Shown: positions 1-7,500 of the stretch, piece after piece
How the letters are laid out: the number at the start of each line of letters is the position of its first letter
How positions within the stretch are numbered: position 1 is the first letter of the stretch
Program-made: the position numbers and the translations under genes
Notes under the pieces: generated by a model
Told to the model about the DNA's origin: nothing
Seen by the model: only the letters and a program-made list of their open reading frames with translations
Databases searched by the model: none
Assembly: GCF_021484805.1 (NCBI RefSeq)
Contig: NZ_CP090557.1
Coordinates: 4,414,001-4,478,000 of the forward strand
DNA: 64,000 nucleotides
DNA from: Tellurirhabdus bombi
GTDB lineage: Bacteria; Bacteroidota; Bacteroidia; Cytophagales; Spirosomataceae
Reading direction: 5' to 3'

Positions 1-447
1 CGCTGCCGGCAGCGGTGCTATATTGAGTAAGTTTATAGGTCTCAGTTTGTGTTATCATTTGCTGGCGAAGTCTGGTTGTTCTTTCAGATATCAGATTCTA
101 GTTACGGAGAAAATATCATTAATCCAAGTTAGCCGACGCTTTATTAGCCTCTGGATCAAGACGAAATGGCCCGATTCAGCCTTATTTTAGGCACAGCTTT
201 CAACTTCATTTCATTCTTTAATTTGGACTCGTAAGACTGTCTGCCATGTTGAACACTCTTTTTTTAAAACCTGATAGTAAGTTATAAACTTGAGCAGCTT
301 TGAGAAAAGGTGCCATTCACGACAATAAAAAGAGTGTTTATCCGGCTCAGAGAGAGGTTAATCGGAAAAAGATAGAGCTGCGGGGAATAAAAACTTAAGT
401 TTGTTACATCGGAAAGAAACGCCACTTACCACATAAACACTACTGAA
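1..447. other. Intergenic region at window edge
   Basis: I see no convincing gene here. The first 14 bases form a perfect palindrome (CGCTGCCGGCAGCG) that may be the end of a terminator or a repeat cut by the window edge. A 12-bp inverted repeat (AACACTCTTTTT at 252-263, AAAAAGAGTGTT at 327-338) spans a 63-base spacer. The last 60 bases hold a candidate promoter for the gene that starts at 448. No tRNA-like cloverleaf was recognised. Confidence 0.5.
396..403 (+). promoter_or_regulatory. Candidate Bacteroidota -7 element (TAAGTTTG)
   Basis: The octamer TAAGTTTG matches the Bacteroidota -7 consensus TAnnTTTG and lies 45 bases before the ATG at 448. No good TTTG -33 element is seen at the expected distance, so this is only a half-site match. 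Confidence 0.35.
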
Positions 448-738
448 ATGGAAAATCGTGACCCCCAACTCTGGAAGCAAGCGAAAGCCCGTGCAGGTTT
501 TAAAATTCACCTGCGCTCATACCTGATTGTCATTAGTTGCTTATGGGCTATATGGCTGCTAACGAGCCTGTTATTCTCGAATGGCCGCTGGAACGGCTTT
601 CATTACCCCTGGCCTATCTGGGCGATGCTGGGTTGGGGAATTGGCCTTGCCTCCCATTATTTCACCGTTTACCACGGCCAGGGAGAAAACAATCTGGCAG
701 AACGCGAATATGAGAAATTACGTCAGAAACGGGCTTGA
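448..738 (+). CDS. Small 2TM-domain membrane protein
   Basis: This 96-residue protein has two hydrophobic segments (about residues 25-45 and 53-70) joined by a short aromatic loop (NGRWNGFHYPWP), and charged ends. This is the pattern of the 2TM domain family (PF13239), in which W and P residues between two helices are conserved and which often follows LytTR or kinase domains in Bacteroidota. Here it stands alone. The C-terminus (AEREYEKLRQKRA) is a short charged helix typical of the family. It is an inner-membrane protein of unknown role. A strong hairpin follows the stop and separates it from thyA on the other strand. Confidence 0.7.
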   Translation: MENRDPQLWKQAKARAGFKIHLRSYLIVISCLWAIWLLTSLLFSNGRWNGFHYPWPIWAMLGWGIGLASHYFTVYHGQGENNLAEREYEKLRQKRA

Positions 739-751
739 TTGAGCACTGGAA

Positions 752-792
752 GGCGCGAAGAACGATACAAAACAGTACTCGTTCTTCGCGCC
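752..792. terminator. Bidirectional hairpin between 2TM gene and thyA
   Basis: A perfect 14-bp stem (GGCGCGAAGAACGA paired with TCGTTCTTCGCGCC) with a 13-base loop lies between two convergent genes. It lacks a clear T-run on either side, so termination is inferred from stem strength and position. Confidence 0.65.
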
Positions 793-799
793 CCGTGAT

Positions 800-1594
800 T
801 TATACGGCAACAGGTGCCTTTATGGTCGGGTAAGGATTATAATTTTCCAGCGAAAAATCTTCGTATTTAAAGTCAAAAATGGACTTTACCGATGGATTCA
901 AGCGCATGTTTGGCAGCTCCCGTGGCTCCCGGGAAAGCTGTAAATCAACCTGCTCCAGGTGATTCAGGTAGATATGGGTATCGCCCCCGGTCCAGATAAA
1001 TTCGTGCGCTTCGTAGCCGCATTCCTGCGCAATCATCATCGTCAGCAAGGCATAGGACGCAATGTTGAACGGAACACCCAGAAAGACATCGGCACTGCGC
1101 TGATAAAGCTGGCAGGAAAGTTTTCCGTCGGCTACGTAAAATTGAAAAAAGGCGTGACAGGGCGGCAGCGCCATGTGGGGCACATCCGCCGGGTTCCAGG
1201 CTGAAACAATAATCCGGCGCGAATCAGGCTTGTTTTTCAACTGATTCAGCACATCCTGCAACTGATCAATCGTCCGGCCATCGGGCGCTTGCCAGCTTCG
1301 CCACTGCTTTCCATACACATCACCCAGGTTTCCATTTTCGTCCGCCCATTCGTCCCAAATACGTACCCCGTTGTCATTCAAATATTTAATATTGGTTTCG
1401 CCTTTAATAAACCATAGCAATTCGTGAATAACCGACTTCAGGTGAATTTTTTTGGTCGTAACCAGCGGAAAGCCTTCTCGCAAATCGAAGCGCATCTGGT
1501 GGCCAAAAACACTGATGGTTCCGGTGCCCGTGCGGTCGGTTTTCCGCGTGCCGTTTTTCAGAATATGCGTGAGTAAGTCGTGGTATTGCTGCAT
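800..1594 (-). CDS. thyA: Thymidylate synthase
   Basis: ThyA makes dTMP from dUMP using methylene-tetrahydrofolate. The 264-residue product matches the length of the E. coli enzyme. Seen in the sequence: the folate/phosphate segment RTGTGT near residue 21, the nucleophile Cys146 in PPCHAFFQF, the paired arginines of [12 protein letters not shown], and the segment [13 protein letters not shown] start at the ATG at 1594 (MQQYHDLL) because it gives the family length; an ATG four codons upstream is in frame. No folA (dihydrofolate reductase) follows, although that pairing is common; the next gene on this strand upstream is OsmC, which has its own terminator. A -7 element lies 38 bases upstream. 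Confidence 0.97.
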   Translation of the reverse strand: MQQYHDLLTHILKNGTRKTDRTGTGTISVFGHQMRFDLREGFPLVTTKKIHLKSVIHELLWFIKGETNIKYLNDNGVRIWDEWADENGNLGDVYGKQWRSWQAPDGRTIDQLQDVLNQLKNKPDSRRIIVSAWNPADVPHMALPPCHAFFQFYVADGKLSCQLYQRSADVFLGVPFNIASYALLTMMIAQECGYEAHEFIWTGGDTHIYLNHLEQVDLQLSREPRELPNMRLNPSVKSIFDFKYEDFSLENYNPYPTIKAPVAV

Positions 1595-1631
1595 AGAGGA
1601 AATCAAATTCGAGTGGCCAGTTGACCAATCG

Positions 1632-1639
1632 CAAAATTA
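1632..1639 (-). promoter_or_regulatory. Candidate thyA -7 element
   Basis: On the minus strand this reads TAATTTTG, a full match to TAnnTTTG, 38 bases before the thyA start. No -33 TTTG is found at the usual spacing. It follows directly after the OsmC terminator hairpin, which supports an independent thyA promoter. Confidence 0.45.
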
Positions 1640-1652
1640 TCAAAAAAGAAAG

Positions 1653-1678
1653 AACCCTTCACCGATCAGCAAAGGGTT
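1653..1678 (-). terminator. Terminator of the OsmC gene
   Basis: A 7-bp stem (AACCCTT/AAGGGTT) is followed on the minus strand by a T-rich tract (TCTTTCTTTTTTG). It lies just downstream of the OsmC stop at 1701. Confidence 0.6.
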
Positions 1679-1700
1679 TTCTACTAATTTCTAGTCCTGA

Positions 1701-2165
1701 TTAAGCGGCTTCGATGGTCAACGAATAGGTTATCTGAGCCGTTGGACGAATTTGCGCCGTGGCGGAACAGTACTTGTCCATCGATAAGTCGATAGCCCGA
1801 CGCGCTTTGTCTTCGCTGATATCGCCCTTCAGGATATAATGCAAATTGATGGTTGAAAATGGCGCTGGATTCACATCCAACGGACGCACTCCTTCAACGG
1901 TAATGCGGAAATCGTCGATGCGTTGCCGTTGTTTATTTAAAATCAGAATCACGTCGATGGCGCTGCAACTCGCTAACCCCATCAGCAAGAGTTCCATCGG
2001 ACGAGCACCCGCGTTATGGCCACCAATGTCAACAGCACCGTCGATATGAATGGGAACATCCGACAAACCCGTGGCTTCAAAATGAAAGGCATCATCTACC
2101 CGATTCAATTCTACCTTCATTGTTTTCGTTTTTGGTGCGTCGGTGGGTTGATTGTTTGTTGTCAT
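1701..2165 (-). CDS. OsmC/Ohr-family peroxiredoxin-like protein
   Basis: OsmC-family proteins are cytoplasmic thiol peroxidases of organic hydroperoxides. The 154-residue product carries the two family cysteines: one in GLASCSAIDV after the G-x-x-P-x-E/L-L-L-like segment ARPMELLLMG, and one in DKYCSATAQIRP. The extended linker and N-terminal beta region (MKVELNRVDDAFHFEA) are typical of the YhfA-like branch rather than Ohr. The gene stands alone, with a terminator before thyA. Whether it detoxifies peroxides or binds another substrate cannot be read from sequence. Confidence 0.88.
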   Translation of the reverse strand: MTTNNQPTDAPKTKTMKVELNRVDDAFHFEATGLSDVPIHIDGAVDIGGHNAGARPMELLLMGLASCSAIDVILILNKQRQRIDDFRITVEGVRPLDVNPAPFSTINLHYILKGDISEDKARRAIDLSMDKYCSATAQIRPTAQITYSLTIEAA

Positions 2166-2254
2166 TTTTTCGTTATGATAGTATGCATGCTGACTACCAG
2201 CTTGGTTCTTTGGTACAAATTACGTAATTTCACTAAAATAAATTCCTGACAATC

Positions 2255-2584
2255 ATGTCGGACCGCCTCTTTGACATCAAAAATGACCGCCGGCTAAGTG
2301 TTTATTTATACCGCGCCGGATTTGGCTTCTGGTTACTTTATATCCTCATGGGTGCTCGTTTCCTGCAAGAGCTCCAGACGTATCGCAGCGACTGCGGTGT
2401 CTTTTCTTTTTTCCTGATGGTTATGGCCTTATCAACATCGATGTACTATGACTACCACCATCATCCTTCCGATTTTGAGCAGAAAAAGAAATGGTTGGTT
2501 GCTGGCTACCTGGTACTAGGCGGATTGGTTTACTTTTTCATTCTAGGGAACAAAATACCTTCGCTGGCTCACGTCCTGCCTTAG
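2255..2584 (+). CDS. Hypothetical three-helix membrane protein
   Basis: The 109-residue product has about three hydrophobic segments (residues 22-38, 50-65 and 85-102) with a histidine-rich cytoplasmic or periplasmic turn (YYDYHHHPSDFEQKKK) between the second and third. I do not recognise a family. It is transcribed divergently from OsmC over an 89-base gap and ends before a strong bidirectional hairpin. The ATG is preceded by an in-frame intergenic stretch without another start. Confidence 0.6.
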   Translation: MSDRLFDIKNDRRLSVYLYRAGFGFWLLYILMGARFLQELQTYRSDCGVFSFFLMVMALSTSMYYDYHHHPSDFEQKKKWLVAGYLVLGGLVYFFILGNKIPSLAHVLP

Positions 2585-2663
2585 CATTTTATCATTGTAT
2601 TATTTTTCGTTGCCATTTTTCCATCTGAGTACTGCTCGCCGGATGAGTGGCGCGGCCTGAAAG

Positions 2664-2705
2664 GCAAAAACGGAATAGTCTGTTCGTCAGCTATTCCGTT
2701 TTTGC
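2664..2705. terminator. Bidirectional terminator before the siroheme operon end
   Basis: A 15-bp stem (GCAAAAACGGAATAG with its complement) with a 12-base loop. The A5/T5 ends of the stem give a T-run on either strand. It lies 3 bases beyond the stop of the minus-strand siroheme operon and also downstream of the plus-strand gene ending at 2584. Confidence 0.85.
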
Positions 2706-2707
2706 TT

Positions 2708-3304
2708 TTATAACTCTCGTTTCTCTTCTTCTGCTGGGGAACGAAGCACGTTGGTAATCTCGTTGAGGCGCTCCATTTTCTGCACAAAATCCCCTTTCAG
2801 GCGATTGCGGATTGTCTGTAAATTATCCAGCGTTTCCTGCAAACTCTCGGGCAAAATGGCTTCCAGAACTTCCCGAAACCGCTTGGCAAAGGTCGGCGAC
2901 TTCCCGTTAGTTGATATGGCAATTTTCAGATCCCCTTTCCGAACCACGGAACTGAGGTAAAAATCGCATAAATCAGGAGTATCGGCCACATTAACCAGAA
3001 TCCGTCTAGCTTTGCACTCCTGCTGCACCTGAAGATTTACCGCCTTGTCGTTTGTCCCGGCAATAACCAGGTCTTTGTCGGTTAAGTAGCTCGAATCGTA
3101 CGAGTCCTTGATTAGCGTCAGGTTGGCGTTCTGGCTGGCCAGTTCAACGATTTCCGCGCGAATTTCCGGAGCAACGAGCGTAATGGGCGCTTCCGGAGCG
3201 TTGGCGAGCAAAGCCGTTAGCTTTTCCAACCCGACATAACCGCCGCCCACAACGAGCGTTTGCAATTTTTCAATTTTGACAAAAATCGGAAATAAGGTAT
3301 TCAT
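2708..3304 (-). CDS. Precorrin-2 dehydrogenase / sirohydrochlorin ferrochelatase-like (Met8/SirC type)
   Basis: This protein probably performs the NAD-dependent oxidation of precorrin-2 to sirohydrochlorin in siroheme synthesis, and possibly iron insertion. The 198 residues show the Rossmann start (LVVGGGYVGLEKLTALL, residues 18-34), the AGTNDKAVN segment, and the dimer/active segment STNGKSPTFAKRFREVLE. This matches the N-terminal half of CysG and yeast Met8. The start codon overlaps the stop of the SUMT gene by 4 bases (ATGA), so the two are translationally coupled. It is the last gene of the operon. Confidence 0.9.
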   Translation of the reverse strand: MNTLFPIFVKIEKLQTLVVGGGYVGLEKLTALLANAPEAPITLVAPEIRAEIVELASQNANLTLIKDSYDSSYLTDKDLVIAGTNDKAVNLQVQQECKARRILVNVADTPDLCDFYLSSVVRKGDLKIAISTNGKSPTFAKRFREVLEAILPESLQETLDNLQTIRNRLKGDFVQKMERLNEITNVLRSPAEEEKREL

Positions 3305-4056
3305 CGCTGGATACTGATCATTTCCTGCAAATCTACTAATGATTCATTTCTTAAAGCAGCCACTTCGCCAACTACAATAATGGCGGGGTTACCAATGTTG
3401 GTTTGTGCCACAATGTCAACAATCGTTGAAACCTGGCCTACGGCTACTTTTTCTTCTGGTAAGGAGCCGTTCTGAATAATAGCTACGGGCGTATCGGCCT
3501 TGCCACAGGCTTCGAAAACGTCCATGATTTCCGCCAGTTTGTGCATGCCCATCAAGACAACGACCGTTGCCGTTGATCGAGCCGCGAAACGCAAGTCCTG
3601 CGAAAACTGACCGTTTTTGGTGGTTCCGGTCACAACCCAGAAGGATTCGCTCAGCCCCCGCGTGGTCATGGGAATACCAGCCAAGGCGGGCACTGCGTAG
3701 CTTGACGACAAGCCCGGTATCACATTGATTTCAACCCCATGCTGCCGGGCATACTCCAACTCTTCATAACCCCGCCCAAATACGAACGAATCGCCGCCTT
3801 TCAGCCGAACAACGTGCCCGTAGTTTTTGGCATAATGCACAATCAGCGGGTTAATTTCTTCCTGCACACACGAATACGCGCCCAAGCGCTTACCAACATA
3901 TACTTTCAATGCGTCGGGGCGACAATGTTCCAGTAAATCAGGGTGCACTAGCGCATCGTACATGACCACATCGGCCTGTTGCAACGCCTTAATTCCCTTT
4001 ACCGTGATCAAATCCGGATCGCCCGGTCCAGCGCCAACGAGTGTTAATTTCATCAT
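3301..4056 (-). CDS. cobA: Uroporphyrinogen-III C-methyltransferase (SUMT)
   Basis: SUMT methylates uroporphyrinogen III twice with SAM to give precorrin-2. The 251-residue protein has the family signatures VGAGPGDPDLITVKG near the N-terminus, the GGDSFVFGRG loop (SAM site), IPGLSSSYAVPALAGIP, and TTRGLSESFWVVTGT. Length is normal for a single-function SUMT. It is the middle gene of the sir-cobA-sirC-type operon: 41 bases after the reductase and overlapping the dehydrogenase by 4 bases. A second Met directly follows the first; either could start. Its only evident role here is to supply siroheme to the reductase encoded upstream. Confidence 0.94.
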   Translation of the reverse strand: MMKLTLVGAGPGDPDLITVKGIKALQQADVVMYDALVHPDLLEHCRPDALKVYVGKRLGAYSCVQEEINPLIVHYAKNYGHVVRLKGGDSFVFGRGYEELEYARQHGVEINVIPGLSSSYAVPALAGIPMTTRGLSESFWVVTGTTKNGQFSQDLRFAARSTATVVVLMGMHKLAEIMDVFEACGKADTPVAIIQNGSLPEEKVAVGQVSTIVDIVAQTNIGNPAIIVVGEVAALRNESLVDLQEMISIQR

Positions 4057-4097
4057 TTTATTACAAAGCTTTTCGGCTCCACATCCGCCTTTTGGAA

Positions 4098-6242
4098 TTA
4101 ACTGTCTTTTGCCATGCTCAATTCCTGCAAATCAGGTAATCCTACCAGCGCAATCTGCTGCTGGCGGTACGCTTTAACCTGAATCAAAAAGGCATTGGCC
4201 AGCTCCGTAAACTGCTGAGCAAAGCTTTCGGATGGTTCGTTTTTATTGATACTGAAAACCAGCGTTTTGAATGCGCCTTCTTCCGTGTGGAAGCCCGGTT
4301 CATTCAGGAAATTTTTGTCGAAATCACTAACAATGCCGTGCTGGGTATTGGTCGGAACTTCTTTCGTCATCAGAGCTGCTTTGGCGCTGGTGATAACGAC
4401 GTTGTAGGCATGGTAGATTGCGTCGGCCCAGCGGCTGTCGGCTTGTGCTTCCCAGGCCCAGTTTATTTTTTCTTCGGCTTCGGTCAGGGTCGTTGCCACC
4501 AGGTCAATCATAACGCCTGCGCATTCGCCAACCCCGATTTCGGTTACAAATTGTTCCGTATGATCCCAGTCGATAAAGTCGTCCTGCGTGAGCGTTTTCA
4601 GATCGGCCAACGGCTTCAGCAACGTGTAGAAATAATTCTTGCCCTGACGCGCGTAATAATCGCTGTAATATTCCCCTTCAAAGGCGTTGGTATCGTAGTC
4701 GTTAAGCAGCACCCGCAAAGACTCCGGTCCCCGCTTGGTTGGCACTTTGATTACTTTATCGGCAATCAGACCTTCCCCTTTTCCGTTGAAGCCACCACCC
4801 AGCAGCACCTGCAAGGCAGGCAGTACGTAAGCGCCGCTTTTCAGCGAGCTGCCCTGATACCCGATATTGGCCACGCTGTGTTGACCGCAACCGTTCATAC
4901 AGCCCGAAATCTTAATTTTGATATCGTTATTATAAATCAGGTCGGGAAATTCCTGCTTCATCATTACTTCCAGCGCCCGCGTAATGCCGTAGCTGCTCGA
5001 AATAGCGAGGTTACAGGTATCCGTACCGGGGCAAGTCGTAATGTCAGCCGTGGTATCGAAGCCCGGATCGGCAAGACCCAAAGCGTTCAGGCTTTCGTAC
5101 AGCGCCGGTAAGTTTTCAGGACGGACAAACCGTAGTTGATACCCCTGGTTGACCGTCACCCGGATGTCGTCGGCTGCGTAATTCTTTACGATTTGGGCCA
5201 GTGCCCGCGCCGTATTGGCATGCATATCGCCCAACAAAACCCGAAGCTGCACCGCATACCAGCCTTTTTGTTTCTGTTCGAAAACGTTGGTACGCAGCCA
5301 GGCGTTGTAGTTTTCATCCTCGCTTAAATCGGCACTCACAGTTGGGGCATCTCCGCTTCCATCGGGCAGGCTCGCTTCGAAGCCCTCGGTGTCAATCGCA
5401 AATTCTTTATTTTTCAGCGCCAGTCGCTCTTCCTCAACGCGTCTCAAAAACTCTTCCAGCCCAATATCCTGCAGCAGAAACTTCATCCGGGCTTTGTGCC
5501 GACGGTTGCGTTCGCCGTAGCGATCAAAAACGCGAATCACGCCTTCCGTGAAGGGAATAATTTTGTCTTCTTCCAAAAACTCAAACGCCGTTTCTGCCGA
5601 GTAAGGTTGAGCCCCTAAGCCACCACCTATCACGACCTTAAAGCCCCGTTTGCCGTCCTGAATCCGGGGAATCAGGCCCACATCGTGCATGTAGGTATAC
5701 GCCGAATCTTTATCGCTGGAAGAAACAGCAATTTTGAACTTCCGACCCATTTCCTGACAAATTGGATTCCGCAGGAAATAATCAAAAATACGGTAGGCGT
5801 AAGGCGTAATGTCAAACAGTTCATCAGGGTCAACACCCGCTTTGGCTGAACCCGTCACGTTCCGAACGGTATTGCCGCAGGCCTCCCGTAACGTAATTCC
5901 GGCGTCTTCCAATTCGGCCCAGAGCTGGGGCGTATCGGCCAGTTTAACAAAGTGAAGCTGAATATCCTGCCGCGTTGTAGCGTGTAGGTTTCCCGTAGCG
6001 TATTTATCCGACAAATCGGCAATGCGGGTTAATTGATCAGCGGTGAGGCGTCCGTGGGGCAATTTAATCCGGATCATCTGCACCCCCGGCTGCCGTTGTC
6101 CATAAACCCCTCTTGCCAGACGGAATTTCCGAAAATGTTCATCGGTCATTTCACCGGACGAAAACACATTTATTTTTTTCTGTAAATCCAGAATATCGCG
6201 TTGCGCCGCTGAGCTAACGTTATCGGTGAATTGAAAGGACAT
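4098..6242 (-). CDS. Siroheme-dependent sulfite/nitrite reductase with C-terminal HEPN-like domain
   Basis: The first 570 or so residues are a ferredoxin-type sulfite/nitrite reductase: two ferredoxin-like and two siroheme half-domains. EACGNTVRNVTGS (residues 120-132) lies in the first half. Cys404, Cys410, Cys448 and Cys452 in TCPGTDTCNLA and GCMNGCGQHS ligate the [4Fe-4S]-siroheme. Residues about 575-700 are extra: a helical region with DSRWADAIYHAYNVV and AKAALMTKEV that looks like a HEPN domain and includes an R-x6-H arrangement (Arg604 to His611). Sulfite or nitrite cannot be decided from sequence; the siroheme genes downstream fit either. No cysH or cysDN is adjacent. A promoter and leader hairpin precede it. 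Confidence 0.9.
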   Translation of the reverse strand: MSFQFTDNVSSAAQRDILDLQKKINVFSSGEMTDEHFRKFRLARGVYGQRQPGVQMIRIKLPHGRLTADQLTRIADLSDKYATGNLHATTRQDIQLHFVKLADTPQLWAELEDAGITLREACGNTVRNVTGSAKAGVDPDELFDITPYAYRIFDYFLRNPICQEMGRKFKIAVSSSDKDSAYTYMHDVGLIPRIQDGKRGFKVVIGGGLGAQPYSAETAFEFLEEDKIIPFTEGVIRVFDRYGERNRRHKARMKFLLQDIGLEEFLRRVEEERLALKNKEFAIDTEGFEASLPDGSGDAPTVSADLSEDENYNAWLRTNVFEQKQKGWYAVQLRVLLGDMHANTARALAQIVKNYAADDIRVTVNQGYQLRFVRPENLPALYESLNALGLADPGFDTTADITTCPGTDTCNLAISSSYGITRALEVMMKQEFPDLIYNNDIKIKISGCMNGCGQHSVANIGYQGSSLKSGAYVLPALQVLLGGGFNGKGEGLIADKVIKVPTKRGPESLRVLLNDYDTNAFEGEYYSDYYARQGKNYFYTLLKPLADLKTLTQDDFIDWDHTEQFVTEIGVGECAGVMIDLVATTLTEAEEKINWAWEAQADSRWADAIYHAYNVVITSAKAALMTKEVPTNTQHGIVSDFDKNFLNEPGFHTEEGAFKTLVFSINKNEPSESFAQQFTELANAFLIQVKAYRQQQIALVGLPDLQELSMAKDS

Positions 6243-6298
6243 AGGTTATATAAATTAATATTCTCTATCGAGTTAGTAAACTAATCAATCTAAAGAAA

Positions 6299-6319
6299 GT
6301 GCCAGCGGCAGGCTGGCAC
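6299..6319 (-). promoter_or_regulatory. Perfect hairpin/operator in the sir operon leader
   Basis: GTGCCAGC and GCTGGCAC form an 8-bp perfect inverted repeat with a 5-base loop. It lies between the predicted start of transcription (about 6334) and the reductase ATG at 6242, so it is in the 5' leader. It may be an RNA hairpin or a dimeric repressor site. No known riboswitch pattern was recognised. Confidence 0.5.
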
Positions 6320-6340
6320 AGTCGGAAATTTAGTCTTATA

Positions 6341-6374
6341 CAAAAGTAACCCGTATTCCGTTCCACCGAGCAAA
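6341..6374 (-). promoter_or_regulatory. Promoter of the siroheme reductase operon
   Basis: On the minus strand TTTG (6374-6371) is followed after 22 bases by TACTTTTG (6348-6341), a full match to the Bacteroidota -33/-7 pattern. The ATG lies about 90 bases downstream. Confidence 0.7.
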
Positions 6375-6382
6375 GTACGCTT

Positions 6383-6390
6383 TACTTTTG
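6383..6390 (+). promoter_or_regulatory. Candidate -7 element for the LEA-type gene
   Basis: TACTTTTG matches TAnnTTTG on the plus strand, 104 bases before the ATG at 6494. No -33 TTTG is seen. It sits back-to-back with the sir operon promoter. Confidence 0.4.
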
Positions 6391-6493
6391 ATTATTGCTT
6401 ATTACTTCAGGTTATGGATAGGGGTTATGGATAGGATTATAAATAAACAGTAGTTCGACTGAGGAGGTTATACACATACTTAACACCAACGGT

Positions 6494-7396
6494 ATGAAAA
6501 AGGGAGGATGGGTTGCGCTATTGTTACTGCTTATCGGCGCTTTAGGCGCTTACGTCTGGTACCAGCGCCAAAAAGAAAAGGCGTCCCAGGAGCCCTACGG
6601 AACCGCTCTTAAGCCTCGCCTCGAACTAAGCAAGTTTGAAATCACCGACATTGCCGACGATGCAGTCAGCATAAATATGAAGATGCTGATTGACAATCCT
6701 TTGCCGGTGTCGTTCAAGGCGCGGGAGCTTGATTACGCCTTTTACATCGATACAACCCTGATTTCTAAAGATTTATACAAAAAAGCCATTGAAATAGAAT
6801 CCTCTGATAGCAGCTTGGTTACGTTGCCGGTCAAGGTATTCATGAAGCGTACAAACAACTTGTTGAAAGAGTTAGAACAACGGGGCGTGGATAGCGTTGA
6901 TTATCGAGTTCAGGCTACGTTTGCCATGGATGTACCCGTGTTGGGCGAGCGCACGTTTAAAGTTGAAGGCAAAAAGCGCCTTCCTGCCCTGCGGTTACCC
7001 AAGGTCAAGGTGCAGGATATTGACTGGGGCAAAATAAGCTTCAAGGAAACGGATTTGGCGGCCAAAGTCGAGATTACCAACCCGAATGTTTTTCCCATTC
7101 ACTTTACGGATACCCACTACAAAGTCCTAATCGATGAGGATTTGGTCGCGGAAGGATCGCAGCCTGAACCGATCATTATTCCAAAAAATTCGACCCGGCC
7201 CGTTGTTTTTCCGGTAACGCTCAAGCCCGGCAAATTTGATAATGTGGCCTGGAAAGCCTTGTTTAAGAAGAAAAAGACTTCCTACCTGATCGAGTTTCGG
7301 AGTAAACTGGTTAGCCCCGATGGCAATAGCGCTTTTGATAAAAGCCAGCTGGTGAGCCAAATTAAAGGTACGCTAGCCGACTTGAAGAAGAAGTAA
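6494..7396 (+). CDS. Membrane-anchored protein with two LEA14/WHy-type domains
   Basis: The 300-residue product begins with an uncleaved hydrophobic helix (residues 5-23) followed by charged residues, so it is probably anchored in the inner membrane and faces the periplasm. Two tandem beta-sandwich repeats follow (about residues 45-160 and 170-295), each with the LEA type 2/WHy signature of a conserved N-P in a beta context (MLIDNPLPVSFKARELDYAF and VEITNPNVFPIHFTDTHYKV). These domains are linked to desiccation or stress tolerance in plants, but in Bacteroidota the role is unknown. A weak -7 element lies upstream. A 104-base gap separates it from yfhO-like on the same strand. Confidence 0.8.
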   Translation: MKKGGWVALLLLLIGALGAYVWYQRQKEKASQEPYGTALKPRLELSKFEITDIADDAVSINMKMLIDNPLPVSFKARELDYAFYIDTTLISKDLYKKAIEIESSDSSLVTLPVKVFMKRTNNLLKELEQRGVDSVDYRVQATFAMDVPVLGERTFKVEGKKRLPALRLPKVKVQDIDWGKISFKETDLAAKVEITNPNVFPIHFTDTHYKVLIDEDLVAEGSQPEPIIIPKNSTRPVVFPVTLKPGKFDNVAWKALFKKKKTSYLIEFRSKLVSPDGNSAFDKSQLVSQIKGTLADLKKK

Positions 7397-7500
7397 GCAA
7401 CAATCCAGCTTTGCGTTCTCGGCTTTCGGCAAAAAAAGTGTTTCTTTACTCGTTAATTCCGAAACTAAACGAATCGGCTCCCTTCGAGTAACGAGTTTTT

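Noticed and set aside
4287-5111. Long open frame on the plus strand
   Set aside because: It is antisense to the siroheme reductase, whose motifs are intact; the frame has no recognisable motif and reflects codon bias of the real gene.
6243-6400. SAM or cobalamin riboswitch upstream of the siroheme operon
   Set aside because: Only a simple 8-bp hairpin is visible; none of the conserved core sequences of those riboswitches was found in the roughly 90-base leader.
6461-6467. GAGGAGG as ribosome binding site of the LEA-type gene
   Set aside because: It lies 26 bases before the ATG, too far for a Shine-Dalgarno interaction, and SD sites are rare in this phylum.
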